A DNA stretch of 64,000 nucleotides from Tridacna crocea (GCA_943736015.1 OX031063.1:46950672-47014671); one strand, 5' to 3'. Shown: positions 34,955 to 47,732, counted from the stretch's first letter. A program made the numbers and translations. Notes: a model not told the origin generated them from the letters alone.

Positions 34955-36480
34955 ACGGGTGTCAATAATGAATAGGAACGTCAAAACAAAGCAAATGTTC
35001 TGTGAAAAGGGGGTTGAATTCATCTCTGAGATCCATATAAAAAGAAGTCATCTTATGGATCCATAACATGCAAGTTGTATACAGTCGACTGTATAGCAAT
35101 CGACTAAAAACTGAGGTACACTTGTACTGACAAGCAGAAACTGGCCTATAGCAAAAAATATTTGACCCAGGTCAGCCTGTGCGGAATACTCAGGCTGCCC
35201 AGGGTCGATACTTTTTATTGATGCATTATGTTCCCTCTTTATAAAGTATACATGTATCTCAAATATCGATGGTTAATTTTCATTCACAGTAACGGTTTTC
35301 AGAGAGATCGTGTCTATAATACTCGTACTTTGTCAAACAAGGAAAGAACTGATACAGTACTTATCGTGTATTTATATGATCTCCGTAGGTGGGGTGGGGT
35401 AAAACATTGAGAAAAAGAGCACTGCGATGTAACTGAATTAGTTTTAAATGCGCTTAAAGCAATCAAAATAAAATATGTCAAAGTGGTGTACGGTACTATA
35501 ACAAAACATGCATAATTATTATCTAGAAAGAACACGTTTTCCCACAAAAAAAAAAACTAATACAAAATGTGCATTTTGCATCTTATTTACAATCTCAATC
35601 TTCTGTTGAATTATTTGCCGGATAAACAGTTTATCATTAAGAAATGGCACTGTAATAAATGAAAAACTTGGTTGTTGTCAACTTTAAATTCATCCACTGA
35701 AAAGACAGATTTCAATCATGTTTAGGGTATGTTGCACAATCTGATTTAGTTCATGAAAACAGTTGACTTGAAATAAGTTTGAATATCACAAACTCAATAA
35801 GATATAAATAAACTCGAAAGGCACACTGTAGAAAAGTAGTCAATAAGTGAAAGAAATAGAAACATCTGTCACGTTTAAATTAACAGACATGACGGGTGCT
35901 CAAGCCGCACGTGCACTGCAAACAAGATTTTCAACATTCGAGCAGAACGCTGTAAAGGTATCCGAATACAGTGTCTCGCACATTGACCGTCTATGATCAG
36001 TATTTTAACGGATACACAAACAGTTTCATACCATGGTATCAAATCTGACGATGGGCGTTGTGAAGTTATGAAACCTACATTGAATGTCGACAGACGGACA
36101 AACGGACCCATTCTACTATTTGAAAAAGAAAAATATTTATCAGGGATTGAGGAAAACAAAACAGTATTTTTATCGAAACATAGTGACAAGTTCTAGGTAC
36201 GTGATTGCAAGATACAATTGATAGTGGAATAGATCGCAAATCAAAATACATGTATTCTGAAAGAGTCAGAAGAGACCAGTTAAGCAGAATAATTGATATC
36301 GATGAAAAATCGGTCTCGTCAAAACATGAAACTAGCCCAGAGGGCCACAAATAGTTTAGTTTAAACATATCTATTTTCCCTCAAATTTACATGGAAATGG
36401 GGTTGGGTCACAAGTTATAACAACTTAGAAATCGACCCTCCCCCTACAATATAATGAATTTACAAGTGTTCCACAACTAA
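34955..36480. other. Intron sequence, nothing recognised
   Basis: Short frames on both strands have no domain, splice or repeat support. An imperfect inverted pair lies near 35160-35215 (GACCCAGGTCAGCCTG...GGCTGCCCAGGGTC). Confidence 0.4.
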
Positions 36481-36506
36481 TTATGATACACAAGAAAGAG
36501 ATATAG

Positions 36507-36604
36507 AGAGAAGGAGAGACAGACAGATAGACAGGCAGATAAACAGACAGACTGAGAGTCAGAACGACAAACAGACAAACATACAAACAGACAGACAGAC
36601 AGAG
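36507..36604 (+). repeat. (CAGA)n-type microsatellite
   Basis: Imperfect GACAGACAGATAGACAGG and ACAGACAGACAGACAG repeats. It lies about 100 bp past the stop of the LINE fragment and may be its 3' tail. Confidence 0.7.
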
Positions 36605-36701
36605 ATTTTGTCCATTTGCTCACTATAGTCAAAAGTAAAAAATCAGAGCATACGACAGTATGCTTATATCAAGTAAATCGGCCAGTTTGTTGAATATACT
36701 C

Positions 36702-37556
36702 CTAGACTGATACAAATAATTCTGAATTTTCTCGATCTGTTAGGGATGGTTTGCCAAAAAGAAGATCATCTACATTCAATGGATTAAGGTGCTGAATAGA
36801 ATTAAATAAGTGCAGTCTTTGGATAACAAAAAGATTGCATCTGAAAAAATAGTGTTCAGCGTCTTCAGATTCCACCGAGCATGTGCAAAGCTGACTGTTA
36901 CGAAGATAATTATGAAACAAATCACTATTTAGTCCACTGCATTTATTCCTAATCCGGGCATGCATAACTGATAAGAAACGATTGCCTTCAAAGTAATAGG
37001 CGGGGACAGGGATTATTGGGAACCTACTTGAAATTATTTTTTTAAAAGTCGAAAACGAATAAACATTCTTCTGGTTTTCATTTAAATTGTTCCAAATATG
37101 TATTGAAGAAGGGATACAAGATTTTTGATAAATTGTAGTGCGAGTAGATATGTTTCTTAAATCAGTAATATTTCTAAGAGCATATTGCGTTGTGTCTGCT
37201 ATAAGTGGCGGAATCAAGTCTGCAATGTATTGGGGAACCATCTGATGGGTTGCTTTATACATAAAAAACATTTTTTGGGTTTCCCGCCTATCTTTCAAAG
37301 ATTGCCATCCACATTCTAAGAACAAGTTTTCTAAGGAAACAAAACGGGTGAGACCAGTTACAATTCTGGCAGCTTCGTTTTGAATTTTTTGTAGAGAATT
37401 TGCACAGGAATCAGAACAACCATCCCAAACAATTGACGCGTATTCTAGTAATGGTGCTACATAAGACAAATAAATTTGGTTTAATGATTTCCTATTCAGT
37501 GTAAATTTCAGCTTTCTCATAATTCCAAATGCTCCACTAGCAGTAACTGACCACTG
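36702..37556 (-). mobile_element. 5'-truncated LINE, intact C-terminal RT region (272+ codons)
   Basis: An unbroken frame carries GIMRKLKFTLNRKSLNQIYL, YVAPLLEYASIVWDGCSD, LQKIQNEAARIVTG, then a C-terminal C-x-C...HYFFRC metal-binding motif. This is the thumb and C-terminal part of a non-LTR retrotransposon ORF2. The catalytic FADD part is missing, so it cannot encode a working RT. It lies in the same orientation as the Mieap-like gene, inside an intron. The full openness over more than 270 codons suggests a recent insertion. Confidence 0.82.
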
Positions 37557-38354
37557 AACCTAAATCAAAAGCAACCAGTAAAAACAGCAGGCATCAGATA
37601 TGGGTGATGCTCCTTACATGTGTTTTTGTAATAATCGAAAAAGCTGTTTGAGTCTTTTGTACTCTCTCTACATGGATTACTATTCATGAACTAAAAATGG
37701 AAAATATTTTAAAGTTTTATAACCCTTTAAAATTATCGAACAATGGCCTCTCTATTTGGAAGCTCTCCGTTTAAGTTCCGTCGTCAAATTCCATCGTCTA
37801 GTTGCTGGGGAATAGCATGCTAATGAAATAAGAAATTAGTGAAATCAAGCATCATACTTGTCACATATTTTGGTGTTTCTTCATCTCAACTTCTTAAAGA
37901 TACAAATACACTGTGCAGGTTTCAAGAGAAACACATCAATGCAACTGAAATGCGAACTTTAAGGACAAAAGGCACATTTTCACTTTTGAAACACTACTCT
38001 TCTGTAACCAACTGCCATGTACATGTTTTTTTTTTCTCCAAAACAACAGGGTTCTAGTTTTGATTGAGATATTATGCAAGTTTTATGAAACTCCGTTGCC
38101 GAATGCAGACTTCATCAATTGAACAAAAAAGCTATGGGACTGATGGTAAAATAGATCGAAAATGGATAGCCGAAAGAAGACATGCAATGACAAAAATTGT
38201 TCTGGCCAGTGGCTTTTAGAGCTGATCAATCATATACATGTACCTTAGCTCATACCGTATTGTAGGATTTCATGTACATAAAAGTGTATAAAGCTCTTGT
38301 TTCATTTATTAATCGATTAGATGAATGAATCATCGTTTTACTCATTCACTGACT

Positions 38355-38408
38355 TCATTCATTCATTCATTCATTCAATCGTTCTTTCGCTCGTTCATTC
38401 ATTCGTTC
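38355..38408 (+). repeat. (ATTC)n microsatellite
   Basis: CATTCATTCATTCATTCATT followed by worn CGTTC variants, directly before a SINE. Confidence 0.8.
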
Positions 38409-38410
38409 AA

Positions 38411-38580
38411 GCACGGTGGGGTAGTTCAGATGTTAGCATGTCTGACTCGTGACCTCTCGGATGTGAATCCGATTTCGGGTAGAGGTAGACTGTCCGGTGA
38501 TGTGTTGTTCCTCACATTTGATGCATGTCAGTAGCTCTGTCAGCACTGGTAGAAAAGGGACATGAATCAAATCCGTAGAT
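38411..38580 (+). mobile_element. tRNA-derived SINE
   Basis: GTAGTTCAGATGTTAGCATG resembles an A-box region, and GATGTGAATCCGATTTCGGG a degraded B box. The body GGTGATGTGTTGTTCCTCAC and ATGCATGTCAGTAGCTCTGT follows. It starts after a microsatellite. Confidence 0.5.
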
Positions 38581-38644
38581 GCACTAATTGCCTTTATACA
38601 GCCTTGGGAACTAACCCATTGATTGCTAAGCGTGACTCGCTGAC

Positions 38645-38712
38645 CTTTTTCGGGCAGTGTAGATCAAGATCAGACTACACAGAACGTACAGTCTGATCTA
38701 CACTGTCCGATA
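38645..38712. repeat. Short inverted repeat
   Basis: GTGTAGATCAAGATCAGACT pairs with AGTCTGATCTACAC around ACACAGAACGTAC. A related piece lies near 41350 and another near 16105-16155. Confidence 0.55.
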
Positions 38713-38881
38713 AAAAGATTTTATTGCCCAAAACATAATTTTGAAGAACCAATATTCAAGTTTATACTTTCGAATTGAAAATTCCATTTTAGTTATTTAG
38801 CAGAGTAACGGTTAAAACTCCAATATAATCACTCATTCAATCGAAAATCATCTTCAGAGGGAAAAAAATCTATAAACAAAC

Positions 38882-38917
38882 CTCGCATTCTATTTCTTCT
38901 TGACCTTGCTCACTCGA
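38882..38917 (-). CDS. Mieap-like gene, possible 12-codon micro-exon
   Basis: 36 bp between TATTTCCACTTCAG and a GTTTGT donor, phase 0 on both sides, encoding the acidic peptide SSEQGQEEIECE. Splice signals are good on the 5' side and weaker at the donor. Length alone gives little support. Confidence 0.45.
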
Positions 38918-38924
38918 CTGAAGT

Positions 38925-39960
38925 GGAAATATAAATTCCATGAATCAGACTTTTAGCTGATGAAGTATACGGACTAGGTTCGTTGATTTTCAGTTATGAA
39001 AGTTTTTCAACTGTAAACTATGCCGGCAACCCTCGCGGTCTATGCAGGGTGGTGTCTTCTGCTTTATACAATATCATTGGTACTCTTAGAAATATCAAAC
39101 TACATGTATAAGCTTGGCAATCATCAAAGCACGCCGCTAATTACTTATTCGATTTAAGGAATGGAACAAGTTTGAATATAAAAATATTTCATATAGCAAA
39201 TATTCAGTCAACCTTGTGCTAACAATAAGTTCTACAGAGTCGACTGTTCATAATTATGTGGATAACACCTCAAAACCCACCATCATGCCGAGTCCAGGTT
39301 TTGTTTATGTATTGAGGAGCTTAGAACTATCAATAAACGTTTATTTTTTATCAGAATATATATATAGTGAGAGAGAATCAAGAACAAAAAGTTAGTATCA
39401 TGAGAAAAATGTTTATTTCAAGTCCTACGTATCGGCTATTTTGAAGTTTGCAACAGAGATTAACAGTTATCGTAGCCAGAAACAACCTTTGAAGAAAGCT
39501 CTTGATAAATGCACTCTATGCAAAGATTGAGGAGGATAGCTGAAGCTCGAATTTAGTTGTTTCTCGTTTCCAAATGTTCACTAAAATACACATGCAAAAC
39601 AGTATGTTAAACACAAGGTACCAGTTGTATCTTACGTTCTTTATTCTGCTTGGAAAATGAAAGGGTTCTGAAATTATGCATGTGATTTAGAAACATCGGT
39701 GTCTTCCTCATAGGAAAAGACTGAATTTATAAACCAAATGCAACATTCCAAGGTAGCTGATAAACTAGTTTGGTTTTGTGCCCCTGAGACTTTGAATTTC
39801 TCCTTTACTTCTGACCTAAGTGACTGAAGATTCATGTAATCAGTAAAAGAAACACACTTCTATGAAAGTGTGGACGAACTTTTCTCTAATTTCACTTAAA
39901 TCATTGCCAATTTTGTTTGTATAGAACTTTATTTTGTTTTCATAGTTATATGCTTAAAAA
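38925..39960. other. Intron sequence, nothing recognised
   Basis: AT-rich intron between the micro-exon and the Ser/Thr-rich exon. No repeat with a clear boundary was seen. Confidence 0.4.
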
Positions 39961-39981
39961 GGATGAACAAAACGCCTTTAC

Positions 39982-40194
39982 CTCCTCAACAATGGAACTG
40001 CTATTATCTTTTATGTTTTCATCCGTTTTCAAAGCTGTATCAGGGCTTGTTGAGCGACCGAGACTATGATCCTCTGTTCCAGCTGATTGTTTTGTATGAG
40101 TCAAGTCAGAGTGTAAGGTAATGCACACACTTGTCAACGTCTTCAATATATCTCTGTTAGGTTTTGTAAGCTGTTCACATGCGTCATATGTTGC
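39982..40194 (-). CDS. Mieap-like gene, C-terminal domain exon with Ser/Thr-rich linker
   Basis: 213 bp between TTCATCTTAG and the donor GTAAAG, phase 0 on both sides. It begins ATYDACEQLTKPNRDILK, a helix that continues the previous exon, and ends in a polar linker (LGRSTSPDTALKTDENIK). Confidence 0.72.
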
Positions 40195-41069
40195 CTAAGA
40201 TGAAAAGCGTATTGAAAATTGTGACGTAAAGAGATTTGCATTGGAAAATTTCTAACCCTCTAACATATAAACAATATTTAGTTTTCCAAACGTGATACTA
40301 ATTTATAAAAACATTTACTGTCTATTAATGATTGTACAAAAGGAAAGAGGATACGGAATTATATTCGGTTGATATACTGACCTATTCTAAAAACCTTTTA
40401 ATTCAGTGTCGTACGAGAAACAGAAATTCTGGTTTTCTACATCTTCAAATAATCAACTGTATACCTTGGCGTTTTCATAGTACAACTGAGTGGCTTTTTA
40501 AATTTTTGAGGCAGTGCACCTGTATCTTTGAGGGTGCTATTCAGTCGAATTTCAAAGACAACTCATATCTGAAATAAATAAGGTTTTAACTGGAAAACCG
40601 TAAGACTTACTGATGAAAAAATACAAATCTAAGAAAATATTTTTTTCACCGGTATTTCCTATTTGGGCCACGTATACTCTCTTTTCATAGATTTGAATTT
40701 TGCCAGAATTTGTCAGTTTTGTGAAAATGTCACGTGATAGATAACCGGAGTCAATTATGTGGATTCAAGTAAGTGTGATAGTGTCATATCTAATCTCACG
40801 AAAAGAGACGGTGTTACTTAATGTACAGCGAGCCATTTCTTGAACACCAGATTTGTACTTTTTAACTTCATAAATTTGCCCAATAGTAAAAAAAAAACCG
40901 CCCTCTCATTTTGTAGTATTTTAACGTTCTACAGCAATACTCATTTGCACTAAAATACTGGTAAAAAGGCTCTTTTAAAAAGTATTTGAGAAATAAGACG
41001 TGCTCTTTTTTTTCCCTCTTCAAAATTAGATATTAGGAGAAATAATGACAATAAAAAGCAATTCTCCAC

Positions 41070-41271
41070 CTTTAATAAATCCACTAAAGCTTGTATACAC
41101 TGTAGTTCCTCCATGTGTTGCTTGACACGATATTCCTCGAAAGCATCTGTCCACTCATTGTCGTAGAGCTCCGAATATCTTTCAGCAATTTTATTGGGTC
41201 TGTTTGTGTCGCTTAGATCGGCAATGTTTGGGTTATTGCTTGTGAGACGTGCTGCGGCCAATCTGCTCAGT
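41070..41271 (-). CDS. Mieap-like gene, start of the Mieap C-terminal domain
   Basis: 202 bp between TTTATACAG and the donor GTGGAG; enters in phase 2, leaves in phase 0. It encodes LSRLAAARL, then ERYSELYDNEWTDAFEEY and a helix ending ALVDLLK. SELYDNEWTDAFE is the most recognisable family signature here. Confidence 0.82.
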
Positions 41272-41756
41272 CTGTATAAAGAATTAAATGAGGTCAGGTC
41301 GAGCGTTTTAATATTCTAGTATGATACTATATCAATTGTTAGACAGTATTATCAAGATCAGACGGCACAGAGCATGAAGACATGAAGCTGTCAACACCCC
41401 CCTCCTTTCCCAAACCTCAATGGGGAGTCTCGACTGAATGATTCTGTAGAAACCGTCTTCGTAAAAACAGATGTGTGCATCAAAGTCTGCTACCTAGCAA
41501 GCAAATCATTTGCGAGTTTTAGAGGTCAAAGGTCATCAATTCCACTTTTTTTTTATACAGGGTAATTATGAATCGCGAAACATGTGACATTATGATTTAA
41601 AAAACGCCTCAGTAGGGAAAACTTGCAATTAATTTAAAATTTACAGATGTTTTTTTTTCAAATTTATTCTTATACAAGGTAATCAGTTTTGCTCTATCAC
41701 TATTGCATCAAAATTATGATATTAGTACAAGAAAAGTAAGCTGCAGCGTCACTATC

Positions 41757-42895
41757 TCGGTGGTATGCACCCACCAAACCGTGGAACTTTCAATATCGTG
41801 TGTGTCTACCGTTCTGCTGCAAACATTCTGCCATTCTTGAAAGCATAACTGCACATAGACGTCAGATGGTTCGTCGTGGAATGTCGTTCCATTCTTCTGT
41901 CAGCGCTTATTCAATCTGTCTGACCGTCTGCAGCGCGTCTTGACGTCTATGAAGCCGTCGTCCCAATATTACTCATCACACCTGTGCTCATCACACCTGT
42001 GCTCGAAGAGCAGGAGATCAGGTGGGCCACACTAAAACGTTGATACCCTATTATTGAAGAAAATCCTATGTCAGCATGGCTGTGCGAGGCCGAGCGTCGT
42101 CTTGCTGAAACGTCATGGGATTATGTTGACGTCTTATCAGTGGAACCAGCTCTGGTTACGCAATAGCGTGTAGCGTCTCGCTTTCAAATTGCCATTTATT
42201 ATAAGAAGCCTTGAGCGAAAGTTGTAATGATAGCTTTGGTTGGTTGGTTTGTTGAATTGGGGTTTAACGCCACTTTAACAGCTAAGGTCATATCATGGCG
42301 GTCGGTGACGCACATGTGTTTCCTGTCTTTCTCATAACAGTACTAACACAACTTTCTTTCCAAAGCCATCGACTACTTTTCTCACTTGCTGTAGTGATAG
42401 CGCCCCAGACCATGACGCTACCGCCGCCAAGTCTTTCACGTCCTACTACGGTGCTGTCAGCAAACTTCCCGCCACGTCGACGATATACACGGGTTCTTCC
42501 AATTGTATGATGAAAGTTGAAGCAGGACTTGCCGCTTAAAATCAGTTGACAACAATCTACTGCCAACCGTTGCGCCCGGTTCCGTCAAAACTGCCGGTGG
42601 CGTCTTGTCAGTACTGGTCCACGGTATGGTCGTCAACAACGGATACATAATGCATATAGACGTCGAGACACAGTCCGTGGGTGAAATGGTCGACTTCATT
42701 TTCCGATAATCATTGATGATGTCGACTGAGCCGTTAGGAAACGTTCCCGATAATGACGTTGTCGGATGTGGTTATGCTGACGTCGAGACGTCACACTAGG
42801 CGCACCTGGTAACAGACAGTCAGGAACTGTTCTTATCTGCCAGGTCTTATCAGGTGAATAACTGTCGATCTGAAGACATAAAAGCAACTGTCTGC
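41757..42895 (-). pseudogene. Tc1-like transposase pseudogene
   Basis: Minus-strand pieces in order: VTSRRQHNHIRQRHYRERFL (DNA-binding part, near 42800); RVYRRRGGKFADSTV and RLGGGSVMVWGAI (near 42400-42500); FQQDDARPRTAML-type remnants near 42100; and a WNDIPRRTIRRL-type end near 41880. These are hallmarks of Tc1 transposases. Frames change repeatedly and a SINE-like segment interrupts the middle. It is in the 13 kb intron of the Mieap-like gene. Confidence 0.75.
42235..42375 (-). mobile_element. SINE-like segment inside the Tc1 pseudogene
   Basis: TGGTTGGTTTGTTGAATTGG, GGTTTAACGCCACTTTAACA, then GGTCATATCATGGCGGTCGG, then CATAACAGTACTAACACAAC. This is the 3' body of a bivalve SINE related to the one at 7740-7955, which shares the TTGGAAAGAA..TGTGT..TACTG segment on the minus strand. 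Confidence 0.6.
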
Positions 42896-43289
42896 CTCGG
42901 CCTGAAATATGCCTGCATTTAAAAGGCCCAAAATCCGATTCCGACTTTCATAAATTAAACGTGTCATTTTTTAATGGAAAGCAATAAAAGCAAGCAATTG
43001 GATTTGTGGCCAATTATTGACGACGATGAACAATATCAATATTTTGTGTAAATGCCCATTTGAGCATGTGGGTGAACAGACATCTTGATGTGCACGTACT
43101 ATGCGTCAAGTGATTACGTTTATTATCATGATTAAATGGCTATCTGAGGAGACTGGTTCTAAGGTGTTCGGAAACAAAACTAGAACATTTGAAGTTATTA
43201 TAAAAATAAAGGGGATGCGTTTTTCAAGTCCTCGAGTATATAAAATGCTAAATTATCTTATTTATTGGTACAGCAAATGGTATCCAGAA

Positions 43290-45618
43290 AACAAGAGGGC
43301 TATTGGCCCTGGAACGCTCACCTTAGACTATAGCTTACGAGTGAAATTCAATTCTTTGAACAACTTTGGTAAAGCTTCACCCAAGGAACATCCCTACCAA
43401 GTGTCATCAAGATTGGCCCAGTGGGTGAGGAGAAGAAGATGTTTAAAGAAATTGTTGACGGACGACGCACGACAGACGCCGGACATAGCACAATCAAATA
43501 TCAAAGCTCTACAGCTTCCAGAAGAATTTTAAATTTTCCTTCTTTGTCCTATGTTCAAACTTGTGGTCCCCATGGCTGGGCCAGTTTTGACCAAAGCAGC
43601 TTCCGTAGAACAAACTTGGTAGAGGTCCACTCAAAGATGCTACATACCATATATCAAAGCTCTTCACCTTCCCGTTTAAGAGACAAAAAAAATTAAAATT
43701 TTCCTTCTTTGTTCCTATGTTCCAACCTGTGACCTCCGGGACAGGCCTAGTTTTGACGCCATGGACATCATATGACCAAACTTAGTAGAGGTCCACTAGA
43801 AGATTCTGCATACCAAATATCAAAGCTCTGCATCTTCAAGTTTCAGAGAAAAAGGTTTCTAAAGTTTTTCTTCTTTGTTGCTATGTTCGAACCTGTGACC
43901 CCCGTGCCAGGGCCAGTTTTGACCCCAAAGGCATAATTGAACAAACTTGGTAGAGGTCCACAAGGAATTGCTACATGCCAAATATCATAGCTCTATGCCT
44001 TCTAGTTTCAGAGAAGAAGAATTTTAAAATTTCTTTCTTTGTTCCTATGTTCCAACTTGTGACCCCCGGGGCGGGGCCAGTTTTGACCCCATGGGCATTA
44101 TTTAAACAAACTTGGTAGAGGTCCACTAGGAGATGCCACATCCCAAATATCAAAGCTGTACGCCTTCAAGTTTCAGAGGAGAAGATTTTCTAAAGTTTTC
44201 CTTCTTTGTTCCTATGCTCAAACTTGTGACCCCTGGGGTGGAGCCAGTTTTGACTACAGGGGTTTAATTTGAACAAACGTGGTAGAGGTCTACTAGAAGA
44301 TTTCACATACCAAATATCAAAGCTGTATGCCTTCAAGTTTCAGAGGAGAAAATTTCTAAAGTTTTCCTTCTTTGTTCCTATGCTCAAACTTGTGACGCCT
44401 GGGGTGGAACCAGTTTTGATCCCAAGGGCATAATTTGAACAAACCTGGTAGAAGTCTTTTAAAAGATGCCACATACCAAATATCAAAGCTCTACGCCTTC
44501 AAATTACAGAGGAAAAGATTTTTAAAGTTTTCCTTCTTTGTTCCTATGCTCAAAATTGTGACCCACAGGGGTGGGGCCAGTTTTGACCCCAGGGGCATAA
44601 TTTGAACAAAATTGGTAGAGGTCCACTAGGAGATGCCACATACCAAATATCAAAGCTGTACGCCTTCAAGTTTCAGAGGAGAAGATTTTCTAAAGTTTTC
44701 CTTCTTTGTTCCTATGCTCAAACTTGTGACCCCTGGGGTAGAGCCAGTTTTGACTACAGGGGTATAATTTGAACAAATGTGGTAGAGGTCTACTAGAAGA
44801 TTTCACATACCAAATATCAAAGCTGTATGCCTTCAAGTTTCAGAGGAGAAAATTTCTAAAGTTTTCCTTCTTTGTTCCTATGCTCAAACTTGTGACGCCT
44901 GGGGTGGAACCAGTTTTGATCCCAAGGCCATAATTTGAACAAACCTGGTAGAAGTCTTTTAAAAGATGCCACATACCAAATATTAAAGCTCTACGCCTTC
45001 AAATTACAGAGGAAAAGATTTTTAAAGTTTTCCTTCTTTGTTCCTATGCTCAAACTTGTGACCCCTGGAGTGGGGCCAGTTTTGACCCCAGGGGCAGAAT
45101 TTGAGCAAACTTGGTAGAGGTCCGCTAGGAGATGCCACATACCAAATATCAAAGCTGTACGCCTTCAAGTTTCAGAGGAGAAGATTTTTAAAGTTTTCCT
45201 TCTTTGTACCTATGCTCAAACTTGTTATCCCCCGGGGTGGAGCCAGTTTTGACCCTAGTGGCATAATTTGAACAAACTTAGTAGAGGTCCATTAGGAGAT
45301 CCCACTTACCAAATATCAAAGCTCTACGCCTTCTAGTTTCAGAGAAGAAGATTTTCAAATATTTTGTGTTGTTGTTTTTTTCTTTTTGTTGCCATGGCAA
45401 CCAGAGTTATATGTAGAATTAAATTCTTTGAACAATTTTGGTATAGCTTCACCCATGAAACATTCCTGCCAAGTTTCATGAAGATTGGCTCAGTGGTTAA
45501 GGAGGAGAAGATGTTTAAAGAAATTGCTGACGGACGACGGATGTCAGATGACGGACGACGGACATTGAGCGATCACAATAGCTCACCTTTATCACTTCGT
45601 GCTAAGGTGAGCTTAAAA
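43290..45618 (+). mobile_element. Pearl-like element 4, complete, with a 500 bp higher-order repeat
   Basis: Begins AACAAGAGGGCTATTGGCCC, then the conserved flank (CTTTGAACAACTTTGGTAAA, GATTGGCCCAGTGG, GACGGACGACGCACGACAG). About eleven ~166 bp monomers follow. It ends with TTGCCATGGCAACCAGAG, a second copy of the flank, GCGATCACAA and the hairpin 45581-45612. From 44161 the monomers repeat in sets of three: 44161 and 44661 start almost identical 500 bp blocks, and a third set begins at 45160. Confidence 0.78.
45581..45612. repeat. Terminal hairpin of pearl-like element 4
   Basis: GCTCACCTTTATCACTTCGT pairs with GCTAAGGTGAGC. The same hairpin closes element 1 at 3531-3562, and variants close the elements ending at 47730 and 50427. 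Confidence 0.75.
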
Positions 45619-45624
45619 GAAGCA

Positions 45625-46081
45625 GTGTTGTTTGAATCAAGGTACTGAAAGATCTACATCTGGTCATAAATGTGAGGCTAAAATGACTTGTTCTTAAAAA
45701 CTCTTCCTACATGTATCTATGGGATACAACACCATCTGTTATGTTCTTCATGAAATAGAACATATTTCGTGATAAAGCTATTTGTAAGCTTTTTAGTACA
45801 ACAAATCTGTATAGTAATAGCATCAAATGTTGTGATGTAGGATGTATATAAATTGCTAAATTCTCTTACAGTGTTGTTTGAATCAAGGTACTGAAAGATC
45901 TGCATCTGGTCATAAATGTGCGGCTAAAATGACTTGTCCTTAAAAACTCTTCCTACATGTATCTATAGGATACAACACCATCTGTTATGATCTTCATGAA
46001 ATAGAACATACAAGCTATTTGTAAGCCTTTTTAGTACAACAAATCTGTGTAATAATAGCATCAAATGTTGTGATGTAGGAA
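45625..46081 (+). repeat. Tandem duplication, two ~215 bp copies, 246 bp apart
   Basis: GTGTTGTTTGAATCAAGGTA starts both 45625 and 45871. The copies run to GTTGTGATGTAGGA with about 5% differences and a 15 bp deletion in the second. It directly follows the hairpin of pearl-like element 4. Confidence 0.85.
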
Positions 46082-46084
46082 GTT

Positions 46085-46605
46085 TTTGCTCTTAAGAATA
46101 GACTTCAGTTTCGTCTGCATTTATTTATTTCTTTGTCCTTCAGCGATGAGAAAGCAAGCTAGTCAAAAAGGAAAATCTATCCCCTCGTCCCATGAATGTT
46201 ATTTCATTCCCTCAGATAATTTACTATTTGGTTACGTGCTCTATGGAATAGTACAGTAAAAGACGACCAACTTTGAAATGTTAGGATAATATCATGGAAA
46301 GACTAGTATGGGAATGAGTTGGTATCCAAATGTGCAAAAAATGTTAATCAGGTCAGGCATAATAATTATAATAGTAAATGGGTAGCAGTTGCAAATCGAA
46401 GTATAGTGTTTTTCCATTGCGAATGATATATATTCATTTTCGATTCATGTGTATTCATGCAAACCCGTAAAAGTGATGGAAGGGAAAGTTTTGAATTTAC
46501 ACTTAAATACAACGTACATGTAAGTAAGTTACTGAATACATAGCCTTGAAGTTACGTCGGCAGAAAACAAGATATTACAAGAGTGTTGAAACAAATTGTC
46601 TGAGC
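46085..46605. other. Intron sequence, nothing recognised
   Basis: No frame, repeat or hairpin of note between the tandem duplication and the next array. Confidence 0.45.
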
Positions 46606-46607
46606 AA

Positions 46608-47732
46608 CAACAAGGCCATGATGGCTTGACGTCACTCAACTGATTCTTTTGACCAAACATGGCCAATTTTCAATCCCTTCCGAGATATAATGATAAACAT
46701 TCTACCAATCTTTGGACTGAAAATTTTGCCTGTAGGTCGTAAGTACTGGACAGAAAATGATGACTCTATAGCTACACTATCTTGTTACAAAATTTGACCT
46801 GATGACCTACTTTTGTACCCGATGTGACTCATTTTAAACTCATTCAAGATATCACCAAGATAAACATTCTTATCCACTTTCATGAGAATTTGAATGAAAA
46901 TTTGGCTTCCAGAGAGTATACAATGTTTTTGGAACATTTGACCCAGTGACCTAATTATTGACCCAAAATTACCCATTTTCTAGCTTATCAAGGAAATCTT
47001 GAACACAAATATTTCATGAGTATAGGACTGAAAATGTGGCTTCTTGAAAGTATATAAGGTTTTGCTAAGATTTGACCTTGTGACCTTCTGTTTAATCGGA
47101 CATGGCCTATTTTCGAACTCATCTAAGATATCACCAAGAAAAATATTCTGACAATCTTTTGAGATCTTTAGACTGAAAATGTGCCTTTTAGAGCGTACTC
47201 AGTGTTCCTCTAAGACCTGACCAGGTAACCTAGTTTTTGATCCGAAATGACCCATTTCCGATTTCATCTAGACAAAACATTCCTACCAGCTTTCAAGAGT
47301 TTAGAGCTGAAAATGTGGCCTGTGAAGCGTACACAATGATGTTTCTTAGATTTGACACACTAGTTTTAGACGCAGCATGAGCCGTTTTCAAAGTATTACG
47401 AGACGTCATCATGACAAACATTCTAACCAACTTTCGAGAGTTTTGGAATGAAAATGTGGTCGATAGAGCGTACACAAGGTTTTTCTAAGATTTGACCTAG
47501 TGACCTAGTTCTTTACCCGACTTGAGCCATTTTCAAATTCGTTCGAGTTTTCCTCAAGGCAAACATCTGACAAAGTTCCATGTGTATTAGACATAAAATA
47601 AGGCCTCTGGGGCGTACACAATGTAAACATTGACGACGCAAGACACACGACGAGCGACAGACGACGAATGATGGACGTCTGAAACAGTCCGATCACAAAA
47701 GCTCACCTTGGACACTTTGTGCGCAGGTGAAT
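46608..47732 (+). mobile_element. Array element with ~145 bp monomers (GCGTACACAA family), first copy
   Basis: Begins AACAAGGCCATGATGGCTTG and has monomers marked by AGATTTGACCTAGTGACCTAG, GACCCATTTTC, ACATTCT and GAATGAAAATGTGG. It ends with GACGACGAATGATGGACG, CGATCACAAAAGCTCACC and the hairpin 47701-47730. Monomers do not match the ~165 bp family, but start and end are shared in design. Confidence 0.7.

Noticed and set aside
35875-36189. 104-codon minus-strand frame in the Mieap-like intron
   Set aside because: No family resemblance, no splice sites in phase with neighbouring exons.
43101-43532. 143-codon plus-strand frame
   Set aside because: It overlaps the conserved start of the pearl-like element and owes its openness to repeat sequence.
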